The position numbers and the translations under genes are program-made. DNA of 64,000 nucleotides from Nematostella vectensis (taxonomy: Eukaryota > Cnidaria > Anthozoa > Actiniaria > Edwardsiidae). Location of the stretch: NCBI RefSeq assembly GCF_932526225.1, contig NC_064038.1, positions 11,221,070-11,285,069 of the forward strand, given 5' to 3'. Positions 13,901 through 22,779 of this stretch are shown piece after piece (position 1 is the first letter of the stretch; every line of letters begins with the position of its first letter). A model generated the notes under the pieces. That model saw only the letters and a list, made by a program, of their open reading frames with translations, searched no databases and was not told the DNA's origin.

Positions 13901-16900
13901 CTATTTTTGCTTCCTATGGTTTAACAATAGCGCTAACACGCGACCGTGTCACCGACAATAGGCCTTTTGTTTTCGAAACATAGCCTACCTTAAAATGACG
14001 CGGATCGAAATAGTGTAAAACGCTAGATAGCCAATCACCGACTAGTCACTTCAATGAAAGATTCGTCCGACCTCTGATATATAAACGGGCCCGTGTCTTC
14101 ATGTCACAATCCGCTAATCGAGCATACTTTACGAAGTCCTCATTAGCAACCTAGCGAAAAACAACTGACGAAGGTCTCTTCATTAAGAGTCCGAAACCGG
14201 TCTTGTAAACGCTATAACCGCCCGCCGATTTTTCATCAAACGATGACATCGGAAGGCACCTTAGACGAGATGAGCGAGCCCTCTCTCAGAAAAAGCCAGA
14301 TTTAGCCAAAGTGCACTTTGAATTCTACGAGTTACAGTGGCGATTCTCGGCAGCCTCAAATCTTCCTGTTTGATTTTAAGAAATCTATTAAAACAGGAGT
14401 GAGCTGTACTGCAGATATGTCCTAAATAACTCTAAGAAACTTAACATGCACAAAGAAAGCGCTTATGTCTGGTCGAGCAACGCTCCTATAGACGTGAAAC
14501 ATTAAAGAACGACAAATTCCACCACAAAGACATATAATATGGCACCTAAGGTTTTTGTCACCTCATAAACCACGTCTAGCGTATATCGTCCTCCGTAGAT
14601 CCATTTCTGCGGCATATAACGCTTAAGCAAAAGTGTAATCTCAAAGACACTACGCACTTTATTTACTTCATCAGAAGTCTATAAAAGGGCGAAAGATTCA
14701 TTGATTTAAATATCCTTGATGTCCATAGCTTACTGAAACTTTTCAGTACACGCATTCTCTCCTCTTGCCACCCTCTTAGTTATAAGAAGGGTTTGTGTCT
14801 AGGGAGATGGCCTACGTCCGTTGAGAACAAATTCCTCACTTGCCACCTTCTAAGCCGAAATTCGCAACTTATTCTAGATACGGTTACGCGATTTCACAAC
14901 ATACATAACGGCGAGTGTTGAATTCACGGACAGGCAAAATGCGTTTTGAGGCAAACATGGCATCTAATAAACGAATCTAAACATTTTGTCATGAGGTTCC
15001 ACCCGGCTAAACAGAATCTTTTGAAGATTCTTATAAGAAACTGGCAACTTATCACAGATCTCAGCCTCATACGGCTAGAATCCTTAATGAACCTATAGTC
15101 TCTTATAGAAAGGAGAAACCGCTTATAGACTTTTAAGTCAGAGCTACAATCTCCCATAAAGGACTAGGTATCAAAGCAGATTTATTTGCAATTGTGGCGG
15201 GTGTGGCTGTTGGCAATATTACACAACTGACTTGCTTAGACTACGGTCTTAAACTCCACGGCTCCCGTAACGCGAAAGCCTTTCGAGGATTCACCCACAA
15301 TTGATCTAGGTAGCCGGACTTTTTTGTACCAGTCCACATACCAATATAAATTTGCAGACAAGTCGAGGGAATGCAAAAATCTTCCTGATAGAAATATCTG
15401 TCTATTTTTGCTTCCTATGGTTTAACAATAGCGCTAACACGCGACCGTGTCACCGACAATAGGCCTTTTGTTTTCGAAACATAGCCTACCTTAAAATGAC
15501 GCGGATCGAAATAGTGTAAAACGCTAGATAGCCAATCACCGACTAGTCACTTCAATGAAAGATTCGTCCGACCTCTGATATATAAACGGGCCCGTGTCTT
15601 CATGTCACAATCCGCTAATCGAGCATACTTTACGAAGTCCTCATTAGCAACCTAGCGAAAAACAACTGACGAAGGTCTCTTCATTAAGAGTCCGAAACCG
15701 GTCTTGTAAACGCTATAACCGCCCGCCGATTTTTCATCAAACGATGACATCGGAAGGCACCTTAGACGAGATGAGCGAGCCCTCTCTCAGAAAAAGCCAG
15801 ATTTAGCCAAAGTGCACTTTGAATTCTACGAGTTACAGTGGCGATTCTCGGCAGCCTCAAATCTTCCTGTTTGATTTTAAGAAATCTATTAAAACAGGAG
15901 TGAGCTGTACTGCAGATATGTCCTAAATAACTCTAAGAAACTTAACATGCACAAAGAAAGCGCTTATGTCTGGTCGAGCAACGCTCCTATAGACGTGAAA
16001 CATTAAAGAACGACAAATTCCACCACAAAGACATATAATATGGCACCTAAGGTTTTTGTCACCTCATAAACCACGTCTAGCGTATATCGTCCTCCGTAGA
16101 TCCATTTCTGCGGCATATAACGCTTAAGCAAAAGTGTAATCTCAAAGACACTACGCACTTTATTTACTTCATCAGAAGTCTATAAAAGGGCGAAAGATTC
16201 ATTGATTTAAATATCCTTGATGTCCATAGCTTACTGAAACTTTTCAGTACACGCATTCTCTCCTCTTGCCACCCTCTTAGTTATAAGAAGGGTTTGTGTC
16301 TAGGGAGATGGCCTACGTCCGTTGAGAACAAATTCCTCACTTGCCACCTTCTAAGCCGAAATTCGCAACTTATTCTAGATACGGTTACGCGATTTCACAA
16401 CATACATAACGGCGAGTGTTGAATTCACGGACAGGCAAAATGCGTTTTGAGGCAAACATGGCATCTAATAAACGAATCTAAACATTTTGTCATGAGGTTC
16501 CACCCGGCTAAACAGAATCTTTTGAAGATTCTTATAAAAAACTGGCAACTTATCACAGATCTCAGCCTCATACGGCTAGAATCCTTAATGAACCTATAGT
16601 CTCTTATAGAAAGGAGAAACCGCTTATAGACTTTTAAGTCAGAGCTACAATCTCCCATAAAGGACTAGGTATCAAAGCAGATTTATTTGCAATTGTGGCG
16701 GGTGTGGCTGTTGGCAATATTACACAACTGACTTGCTTAGACTACGGTCTTAAACTCCACGGCTCCCGTAACGCGAAAGCCTTTCGAGGATTCACCCACA
16801 ATTGATCTAGGTAGCCGGACTTTTTTGTACCAGTCCACATACCAATATAAATTTGCAGACAAGTCGAGGGAATGCAAAAATCTTCCTGATAGAAATATCT

Positions 16901-19404
16901 GTCTATTTTTGCTTCCTATGGTTTAACAATAGCGCTAACACGCGACCGTGTCACCGACAATAGGCCTTTTGTTTTCGAAACATAGCCTACCTTAAAATGA
17001 CGCGGATCGAAATAGTGTAAAACGCTAGATAGCCAATCACCGACTAGTCACTTCAATGAAAGATTCGTCCGACCTCTGATATATAAACGGGCCCGTGTCT
17101 TCATGTCACAATCCGCTAATCGAGCATACTTTACGAAGTCCTCATTAGCAACCTAGCGAAAAACAACTGACGAAGGTCTCTTCATTAAGAGTCCGAAACC
17201 GGTCTTGTAAACGCTATAACCGCCCGCCGATTTTTCATCAAACGATGACATCGGAAGGCACCTTAGACGAGATGAGCGAGCCCTCTCTCAGAAAAAGCCA
17301 GATTTAGCCAAAGTGCACTTTGAATTCTACGAGTTACAGTGGCGATTCTCGGCAGCCTCAAATCTTCCTGTTTGATTTTAAGAAATCTATTAAAACAGGA
17401 GTGAGCTGTACTGCAGATATGTCCTAAATAACTCTAAGAAACTTAACATGCACAAAGAAAGCGCTTATGTCTGGTCGAGCAACGCTCCTATAGACGTGAA
17501 ACATTAAAGAACGACAAATTCCACCACAAAGACATATAATATGGCACCTAAGGTTTTTGTCACCTCATAAACCACGTCTAGCGTATATCGTCCTCCGTAG
17601 ATCCATTTCTGCGGCATATAACGCTTAAGCAAAAGTGTAATCTCAAAGACACTACGCACTTTATTTACTTCATCAGAAGTCTATAAAAGGGCGAAAGATT
17701 CATTGATTTAAATATCCTTGATGTCCATAGCTTACTGAAACTTTTCAGTACACGCATTCTCTCCTCTTGCCACCCTCTTAGTTATAAGAAGGGTTTGTGT
17801 CTAGGGAGATGGCCTACGTCCGTTGAGAACAAATTCCTCACTTGCCACCTTCTAAGCCGAAATTCGCAACTTATTCTAGATACGGTTACGCGATTTCACA
17901 ACATACATAACGGCGAGTGTTGAATTCACGGACAGGCAAAATGCGTTTTGAGGCAAACATGGCATCTAATAAACGAACCTAAACATTTTGTCATGAGGTT
18001 CCACCCGGCTAAACAGAATCTTTTGAAGATTCTTATAAAAAACTGGCAACTTATCACAGATCTCAGCCTCATACGGCTAGAATCCTTAATGAACCTATAG
18101 TCTCTTATAGAAAGGAGAAACCGCTTATAGACTTTTAAGTCAGAGCTACAATCTCCCATAAAGGACTAGGTATCAAAGCAGATTTATTTGCAATTGTGGC
18201 GGGTGTGGCTGTTGGCGATGGCGATGGCGATGGCGATGGCGATGGCGATGGCGATGGCGATGGCGATGGCGATGGCGATGGCGATGGCGATGGCGATGGC
18301 GATGGCGATGGCGATGGCGATGGCGATGGCGATGGCGATGGCGATGGCGATGGCGATGGCGATGGCGATGGCGATGGCGATGGCGATGGCGATGGCGATG
18401 GCGATGGCGATGGCGATGGCGATGGCGATGGCGATGGCGATGGCGATGGCGATGGCGATGGCGATGGCGATGGCGATGGCGATGGCGATGGCGATGGCGA
18501 TGGCGATGGCGATGGCGATGGCGATGGCGATGGCGATGGCGATGGCGATGGCGATGGCGATGGCGATGGCGATGGCGATGGCGATGGCGATGGCGATGGC
18601 GATGGCGATGGCGATGGCGATGGCGATGGCGATGGCGATGGCGATGGCGATGGCGATGGCGATGGCGATGGCGATGGCGATGGCGATGGCGATGGCGATG
18701 GCGATGGCGATGGTGATGGTGATGGTGATGGTGATGGTGATGGTGATGGTGATGGTGATGGTGATGGTGATGGTGATGGTGATGGTGATGGTGATGGCGG
18801 TGGTGATGGTGATGGTGATGAATCAAGGTGTTGGTGTGCTTATCATTATGTTTCAAGATTAACCCTGTTATTTTAGAACATCGGCTGTTGGAATTTCTAA
18901 TTAATTATCACTAAATATTCTCGCGATGGCTTGTTGTTTCTCTTGAATAAGGCTAGAGTAGCACTCGGTCAACCATCTTCTTCAATCCGTAACTTATCAA
19001 TACACGCTCTCAGGTACATTCCATCGAAAGAGGCGGAACCCCCGGCAACGAACGGACGCAAGCGAGGCTCCAACTGCATGTTAATGCAGGCCGAACGTTG
19101 GCCGGTCTTTTACCCCATGCAAAGGCGAAGCATTTCGGGCGATAGTGAGCCCTGCAAGTCCCCCACGTGCTCATCACGTGAACTACACGTGTCACCCAAG
19201 CTTGAGCGCAAACTGGAAAACCTGATAAGCAGGATGGACGAGATTCTGAAGGACAACTACGAGGAGCAGAAACTTAACGAGGAGAAGCGGAAGTGGCAGT
19301 TTGCAGCCAAGGTGATTGATCACGTGGTCTTTTGGTTGTACACGCTGACAGTGGTGTTCTCAACCTTGGCTCTTTATCTGATGATCCCTGATAACACGTG
19401 GTGA
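4960..19404 (+). CDS. Nicotinic acetylcholine receptor alpha-type subunit, gene 2 (complete)
   Basis: Cation-selective Cys-loop receptor subunit. Exons: 4960-5023 (signal peptide [19 protein letters not shown]), 9436-9614, 10090-10134 (45 nt), 10461-10570 (110 nt), 11037-11732 and 19014-19404. All junctions are GT-AG and phases agree, giving 494 aa, the usual family length. Visible motifs: loop D tryptophan (KVWIRQ), loop A (WKPDLILYN), Cys-loop ([15 protein letters not shown]), loop B (GSWTYTG), vicinal cysteines ([10 protein letters not shown]), M2 region beginning GERISL with Glu at -1', a short cytoplasmic loop with an acidic/basic helix, and M4 ([20 protein letters not shown]). It is a tandem paralogue of the gene ending at 3061 but has an extra intron in the M3-M4 loop. 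That 7.3-kb intron holds the hammerhead satellite array. Intron 1 (4.4 kb) holds microsatellite, LINE and palindrome sequence. Confidence 0.95.
6678..6895. repeat. (ACATT)n pentanucleotide microsatellite
   Basis: About 43 uninterrupted copies of a 5-bp unit (ATTAC/ACATT) lie in intron 1 of receptor gene 2. The long threonine/isoleucine/leucine/histidine/tyrosine ORFs across it are repeat artefacts. Confidence 0.98.
6998..7330 (-). pseudogene. LINE (non-LTR retrotransposon) ORF2 C-terminal remnant
   Basis: The translation contains the LINE tail pattern ALTRLRI, then (after a frameshift) [15 protein letters not shown], then [15 protein letters not shown]. This matches the conserved zinc-knuckle-like end of jockey/CR1-type reverse-transcriptase ORFs. 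The same region appears in the longer LINE fragment at 22780-24350 (TRLRVSAHKLAIETGRY, GDEYHTLMEC). The frameshift near 7240 and loss of the rest show it is dead. It lies in intron 1 of receptor gene 2, antisense to that gene. Confidence 0.7.
8308..8375. repeat. Perfect 29-bp inverted repeat (hairpin)
   Basis: Arms 8308-8336 and 8347-8375 are exact reverse complements around a 10-nt spacer. The arms are AT-rich and contain no ORF. This could be a young foldback element or a cruciform-forming site; in RNA it would make a very stable intronic hairpin. Confidence 0.9.
8791..9084 (-). CDS. Small ORF resembling the N-terminal domain of Crypton-derived (ZMYM/QRICH1/KCTD1-like) proteins
   Basis: A 97-residue ORF beginning [19 protein letters not shown], with an acidic/basic head followed by [18 protein letters not shown] and a tail ending [14 protein letters not shown]. 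The W..N...R spacing and the ending LNFWIGKFI resemble the alpha-helical DNA-binding half that precedes the recombinase-like domain in Crypton-derived cnidarian proteins. The ORF stops where that family normally continues (an EVR-type motif), with no splice donor at the end, so it is probably a truncated domesticated copy or transposon fragment. It is antisense within intron 1 of receptor gene 2. Assignment is tentative. Confidence 0.4.
   Translation of the reverse strand: MDSSEDEIVRPLKRFRKAKSKDKEEVALSQAVPASTRYKKWCVNMFENWRADRVNKITAKESTIFNIRLSDLENLDSACVESMSAPSLNFWIGKFIQ
9655..9860 (+). repeat. G-rich purine tract with many G-runs
   Basis: Dense GGGG and longer runs, including a run of more than 12 G near 9810-9830, follow the splice donor of exon 2 in receptor gene 2. 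The spacing could form G-quadruplexes in the plus-strand RNA. No coding signal. Confidence 0.7.
10594..10750. repeat. (GAT)n trinucleotide-rich tract
   Basis: Imperfect GATGATGAT/GATAAT runs start shortly after the donor of the 110-nt exon of receptor gene 2. Confidence 0.85.
11752..12009 (+). mobile_element. MITE, TATCAATCAA family, copy 1
   Basis: Ends are TATCAATCAA and TTGATTGATA. Shared internal blocks include CTAAATGGTCTAAAAGAGCCTG, CACGAATTCCT, ATGATTRAAGCGG and CCAAATATGG. Other members are at 20960-21263 (+), 47016-47251 (+, 3' truncated) and 49404-49665 (-). It is non-coding. Its right end was later caught in a 215-bp tandem duplication (11973-12187 and from 12188). Confidence 0.75.
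11973..12310. repeat. 215-bp tandem duplication including a GGTGAT microsatellite
   Basis: The block starting TGTGTAATGTCAATTTTC at 11973 starts again at 12188 with the same continuation, through CCGCGCCTATATGG and TAAGGAGGTGATATG. The intervening sequence is a (GGTGAT)n/(GTTGATGGTAATACTGAT) tract. The second copy leads directly into the GATGGC array. Confidence 0.9.
12315..12597. repeat. (GATGGC)n hexanucleotide array, left of satellite
   Basis: About 47 nearly perfect GATGGC units end at GATGGCCATCCGC, the junction with the 1501-bp satellite. The same hexamer resumes on the far side of the satellite at 18211. The alanine-methionine and isoleucine-alanine ORFs across it are artefacts. Confidence 0.97.
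12651..12713 (+). ncRNA. Hammerhead-ribozyme-like motif, satellite copy 1
   Basis: All conserved core bases are present: CUGACGA at 12664-12670 and GAA at 12692-12694, then A 12695 and U 12700 closing stem III, and C 12701 as the cleavage-site base. Stem I: 12660-12663 pairs with 12702-12705, then after an A-rich internal loop UAGCG (12651-12655) pairs with CGCUA (12709-12713). Stem II: 12072-style pairing is seen between 12672-12679 and 12684-12691 with one U-U mismatch and a CAUU loop. Stem III is the 6-base palindrome ACCGGU with no loop, so it would fold as a dimer, as in known dimeric hammerheads of tandem satellites. One extra A (12671) precedes stem II, which is unusual. Predicted cleavage is after 12701. 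Activity is inferred, not shown. Confidence 0.7.
14152..14214 (+). ncRNA. Hammerhead-ribozyme-like motif, satellite copy 2
   Basis: Identical to the motif at 12651-12713, exactly 1501 bp downstream. Predicted cleavage is after 14202, so cleavage here and in copy 1 would release a 1501-nt monomer. Confidence 0.7.
15653..15715 (+). ncRNA. Hammerhead-ribozyme-like motif, satellite copy 3
   Basis: Same 63-nt sequence in the third unit; predicted cleavage after 15703. The core and both paired segments of stem I are unchanged. Confidence 0.7.
17154..17216 (+). ncRNA. Hammerhead-ribozyme-like motif, satellite copy 4
   Basis: Same 63-nt sequence in the truncated fourth unit; predicted cleavage after 17204. 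Confidence 0.7.
18211..18818. repeat. (GATGGC)n then (GATGGT)n hexanucleotide array, right of satellite
   Basis: About 84 GATGGC units run to about 18713, followed by about 17 GATGGT units. The array starts inside the satellite unit at GTTGGC, without a break. Long Asp-Gly, His-Arg and Ala-Met ORFs across it are repeat artefacts. Confidence 0.97.
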
Positions 19405-19590
19405 GCATCACCAGCACGTGACTGATCACGTGGTCTTTAGGTTGTACACGCTGACCGTGGTGTTCTCAATATTGGCTCTTTATCTGAAGATCCCTGATAA
19501 CACGTGGTGAGCATCACCAGCACGTGACTGATCACGTGGTCTTTTGGTTGTGCACGCTGACCGAGGTGTTCTCGACATTGGCTCTGTGGT
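19318..19590 (+). repeat. 106-bp tandem duplication of the M4-coding end of receptor gene 2
   Basis: GATCACGTGGTCTTT recurs at 19318, 19424 and 19530. The first copy is the real M4-coding DNA plus stop codon and 18 nt. The second is full length, and the third breaks off near 19590. The copies carry substitutions and the period is not a multiple of three, so they are untranslated 3'-UTR sequence. The array starts inside the coding exon and runs outward. Confidence 0.95.
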
Positions 19591-20959
19591 AAAGATGCGG
19601 GAAACACTCGATCTTTTGTGTGCTCTAAACGCGTGTGCTTACTGGCTAGCACCCCATAATATATGCTACGAGCAATTTGACGGTGTATTTAAAACGTCCA
19701 AGAGAATAAGATTGAATGCAGACCCTATAGCTGAATTTGTTGCTGCGCGACCGCCGAGAATTCAAATCCATTTTACGTCTGAGAATAGCGCGTAGCAGGG
19801 GCTCATAAGTAGGCGCAATCAACTTCGACACATTCTGGTACTATATAGGCGTCATGTAGCCTGCGTAGCATGCCAAAAGGGTTGGAAAAGAAGAGACACG
19901 GAGACGAGGCGCGCGCGCTTAGCAAAGAGGCGTACGGTAAAAAAAAAAAAAAAAAAACACGGAGTCGGCTGCAAGCGCCCCCTTTTTCTACATCCGCTCC
20001 ATTCTTCTCTCAAGGCGCGTGAAAACGTGAAAACATGAAAGCCATCAATTGGTTTAGACGGTTGATTGACTACGCGCTATTCCCAAACTAGACAAGAATT
20101 TTGGATTCGTCGAGGTCGTGCGTATTTCGCGATAAGGCAGACAGGATTGTTTTTCACCTTTTGCCGCGCAGAGATCTCGTTGAGAATACGTGACGGTAAA
20201 ATCTCTTGCTGTTATGTAGTATCCTTCCCCCCAGGGGGGCATTGCTGCTTCACCCAGGGGCGTAAACAAGATGGTATGGGGGGAGGGGAATGCACAGGTA
20301 TATAAAACAAAACGAAAGTTTTTAAGCTTTCATATTTTTTAATGTCGTACAACTGTGTGTAGGTCAATATATATTTTGCATACATCTGCAAGAATTATGT
20401 TTAAATGCTTAGCTTGCGTTTCTGTGTTTTTGAATGTATTGTGGACAATTATTAATATTTTCAATGATCATAGGCCATTGACGATCAATCAATACATGGA
20501 TGATCATCCACGTATTGATTAGCCTGCTAGCCGGCTCTCCAGTGGGTTAATTAGGACATTTCTGTTTTGGGTGGAATTCCTGTGGCGACCAAAAAAGCTT
20601 CCTCTCTCTTCCCTTTCTCCTCCCCCCACTCTATTTTTTGCGCCACAGGGATCCTGAACAACGAAAACACACAAGAGACAAACTGGCTCGCAGGCTACAT
20701 ATTGATTGATTCACATAGATATTAAAACAACAAAATTATCACACTTTTTTCGCGACATTTCAGTTTCAGTTACAAACTTTTGAGAATCACGAAATTGAAA
20801 TGACGCGAAATGAGGAAGGCATAAAATGATGCACAATACTTCGATAAAATAGCTACATAGCAACAAAACAGAGCAAAATCTAGTATTTGTCAGCACGGCA
20901 AATGCGGCAAGAGGGCGTCTTGATAAAAGACCGCGATCAACACGACCTTCCTCAGGGCA
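19591..20959. other. Intergenic, repeat-derived
   Basis: No gene is seen. It holds a dispersed-repeat fragment (GGGGCTCATAAGTAGG, near 19795), a poly-A tract near 19939-19956 and a 32-bp near-palindrome at 20488-20519 centred on GGATGATCATCC. The reverse ORF at 20711-20965 has no recognisable domain. Confidence 0.5.
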
Positions 20960-21263
20960 TACCAATCAATGGCTGTCGTTTTCCTAAATGGTCTAAAAGA
21001 GCCTGAGGCGAGACCGCGGGAGACCGGTGATATTCTAAAACGTTAGGGACTAGGCTTTAATTCCAAGATAGCTGCCAGCAAAGTCGTAGTAAACACGAAT
21101 TCCTGCAAGTTTACGTGAAAATTCTCGATTTACAAAGCTCTAGAGCGATAAAAAGGCGATAAAATGATTGAAGCGGTCTCCCAAATATGGTATGTAAGGC
21201 CTAAAAAGGAAATGACCGAGCAAGCTAGAAAAACGACAGTTTTTAAAACAAGATTGACTGATA
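20960..21263 (+). mobile_element. MITE, TATCAATCAA family, copy 2
   Basis: Begins TACCAATCAATGGCTGTCG and ends GATTGACTGATA. It shares the CTAAATGGTCTAAAAGAGCCTG, CACGAATTCCTGCAAG and CCAAATATGG blocks with the other three copies. Non-coding. Confidence 0.75.
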
Positions 21264-22376
21264 TGAGGGGGCATAGCCAGGGCGTGGCTCCCCTTTCTGG
21301 TGCAATAAAGCTATTTTGCCTTAGTTGTTACGTCTCAGTTGGAAACGAATGTTCTTGAGAAATCAATTTGGGCCCAAGGAAACTCACCCCAAGGAAAAAT
21401 CCTGGCTTCGCCCTGCCCCTGTTCCTCTAATATTATGTTACCTGCTAAAATTTTAATAATATTTCAAAATATGTCATCCTTGTGTGTGTTATTAAAATAT
21501 TTGTATTGTTTATCATATAGATAAACAACTTTTTATTTGATATTTGATGGGGGGGGGGGTGTAATAAATTGGATATTTTATTATCCATAGAGGGTTGAAT
21601 AAGCGTGTAGGCGATGGCGCTTGACGCCGATAAGAGAGTGATTGCAGTATCGGTTCAAATTGCATATAGGCCTTGCTCATTAAAGATATCTGATTATGCA
21701 ATACACATTGCGTGACTAATCTAATATCACTAGTGGTTTACCCGTGAAATATTCACGAAAAGCAATTCTTTGTTGTACAAAACTTTTTAAGGTATATTTC
21801 AATCCTTCAATGTATTGGGGCTTCCTGTTGCTTTAGGGGAGTGCGTCGTCGTAAACATTAATTAAACAAACAACAAATGCCTCCCTTTTAAGTCCCCAAT
21901 GTATTTATCTCAAAATTAATTTACCTTTAAAAAATGTGAAAAGGCGCTTTCTATAAAATACCGCCCGATACTGTAATAGTCGTTGCAAAATATATTAGAT
22001 CTTCATCAAGTCATGAAATTATAGTCGTCTCGAAGCTGTGAAGTGTCTTAGAGAGTGAGAAAAGAGCGAAAAGAGAAAAAAAAAACTGCTATAACTTATA
22101 AAGTTGCTCGAGAAAAATTTGCGAGAAAAATTTGTTCAAAAGTTATCGCGCAACTAATGGGCAGTCCCTAGGCTGGGCTGATTCTCCCCCCCACCCCCCC
22201 CCCCCCCCCCAAAAAAAAAAAAAAAAAAAAAACGAGCAAGCTAACAAGCTAAGACTGGTAAAAAAATCGCCACTTTCATTGGGAAGAAAATTCAAGCAGC
22301 AAAACTGTCCGGTCGTCCCTATTATTAGCTCTCGCCTGGGGCTCATAAGTAGGGGCAATCATCTACATAATATAAA

Positions 22377-22756
22377 TGTCACCGCGTTTCCTAGGATCAG
22401 GCTATTTTTAGACGCGCGCGCACGAACGGGACAATCAGCTACGTTGACGTTGGTCGCGCGCGCGAAAGACGTGAGGCTGCACGCGCAAATTGCATTTAGG
22501 AAGAATATATTTTTATCAATCATCCGTCGGTTTTGTTTGTTTACCAAAACAATTGCAAGGTAGAAAGTCATAGGTAGGGTTGGATTCATATAAAAAATGA
22601 GAGCAACAAAAAGTCAAAGTACCAAAGAGAGAACATAGCTTTTTGTCTGAGACTGCGCGTGCAGTTGAGCTCAGCAAAAACGTCAACACAAAGATTGAAT
22701 CTGATTGGCTCATCCGCGCGTCTAAAAATAGCCTGATCCTAGGAAACGCCGTGACA
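22377..22756. mobile_element. 380-bp foldback element with 41-bp terminal inverted repeats
   Basis: The left end (22377-22417, TGTCACCGCG...) and right end (22716-22756, ...CGCCGTGACA) are reverse complements with one mismatch. Both contain CCTAGGATCAGGCTATTTTT or its complement. There is no transposase ORF, so it is a MITE-like or foldback element. Target-site duplication is unclear. Confidence 0.75.
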
Positions 22757-22779
22757 CCTATATGATGATAACTTTATTC

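Larger units (their letters stand above)
12603..18216 (+). repeat. 1501-bp satellite tandem array, 3.74 copies
   Basis: The same sequence recurs at exactly 1501-bp intervals (for example CGCTAATCGAGC at 12611, 14112, 15613 and 17114). Copies differ by only a handful of substitutions: C/T near 13139, GCTAAC versus GCGAAA near 13772, one A/G in copy 2 near 15037, and one T/C in copy 4 near 17978. The fourth copy stops after about 1100 bp, at GGCTGTTGGC, where the hexamer array takes over. There is no ORF above 77 codons, so the unit is non-coding. Each unit contains one hammerhead-like ribozyme and two TATA-like boxes (TCTATAAAAGGGC and GATATATAAACGG). The array lies in the last intron of receptor gene 2. 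Confidence 0.97.

Noticed and set aside
13423-18159. 77-codon ORF repeated four times
   Set aside because: It occurs once per satellite unit on the strand opposite the ribozyme, with no domain; the few substitutions are too few to test selection.
18173-18876. Long His-Arg, Asp-Gly and Ala-Met ORFs
   Set aside because: Hexanucleotide repeat artefacts in three frames; their composition is purely the repeat.
20711-20965. 84-codon reverse ORF with hydrophobic middle
   Set aside because: No recognised domain, overlaps the end of a MITE and lacks support for expression.
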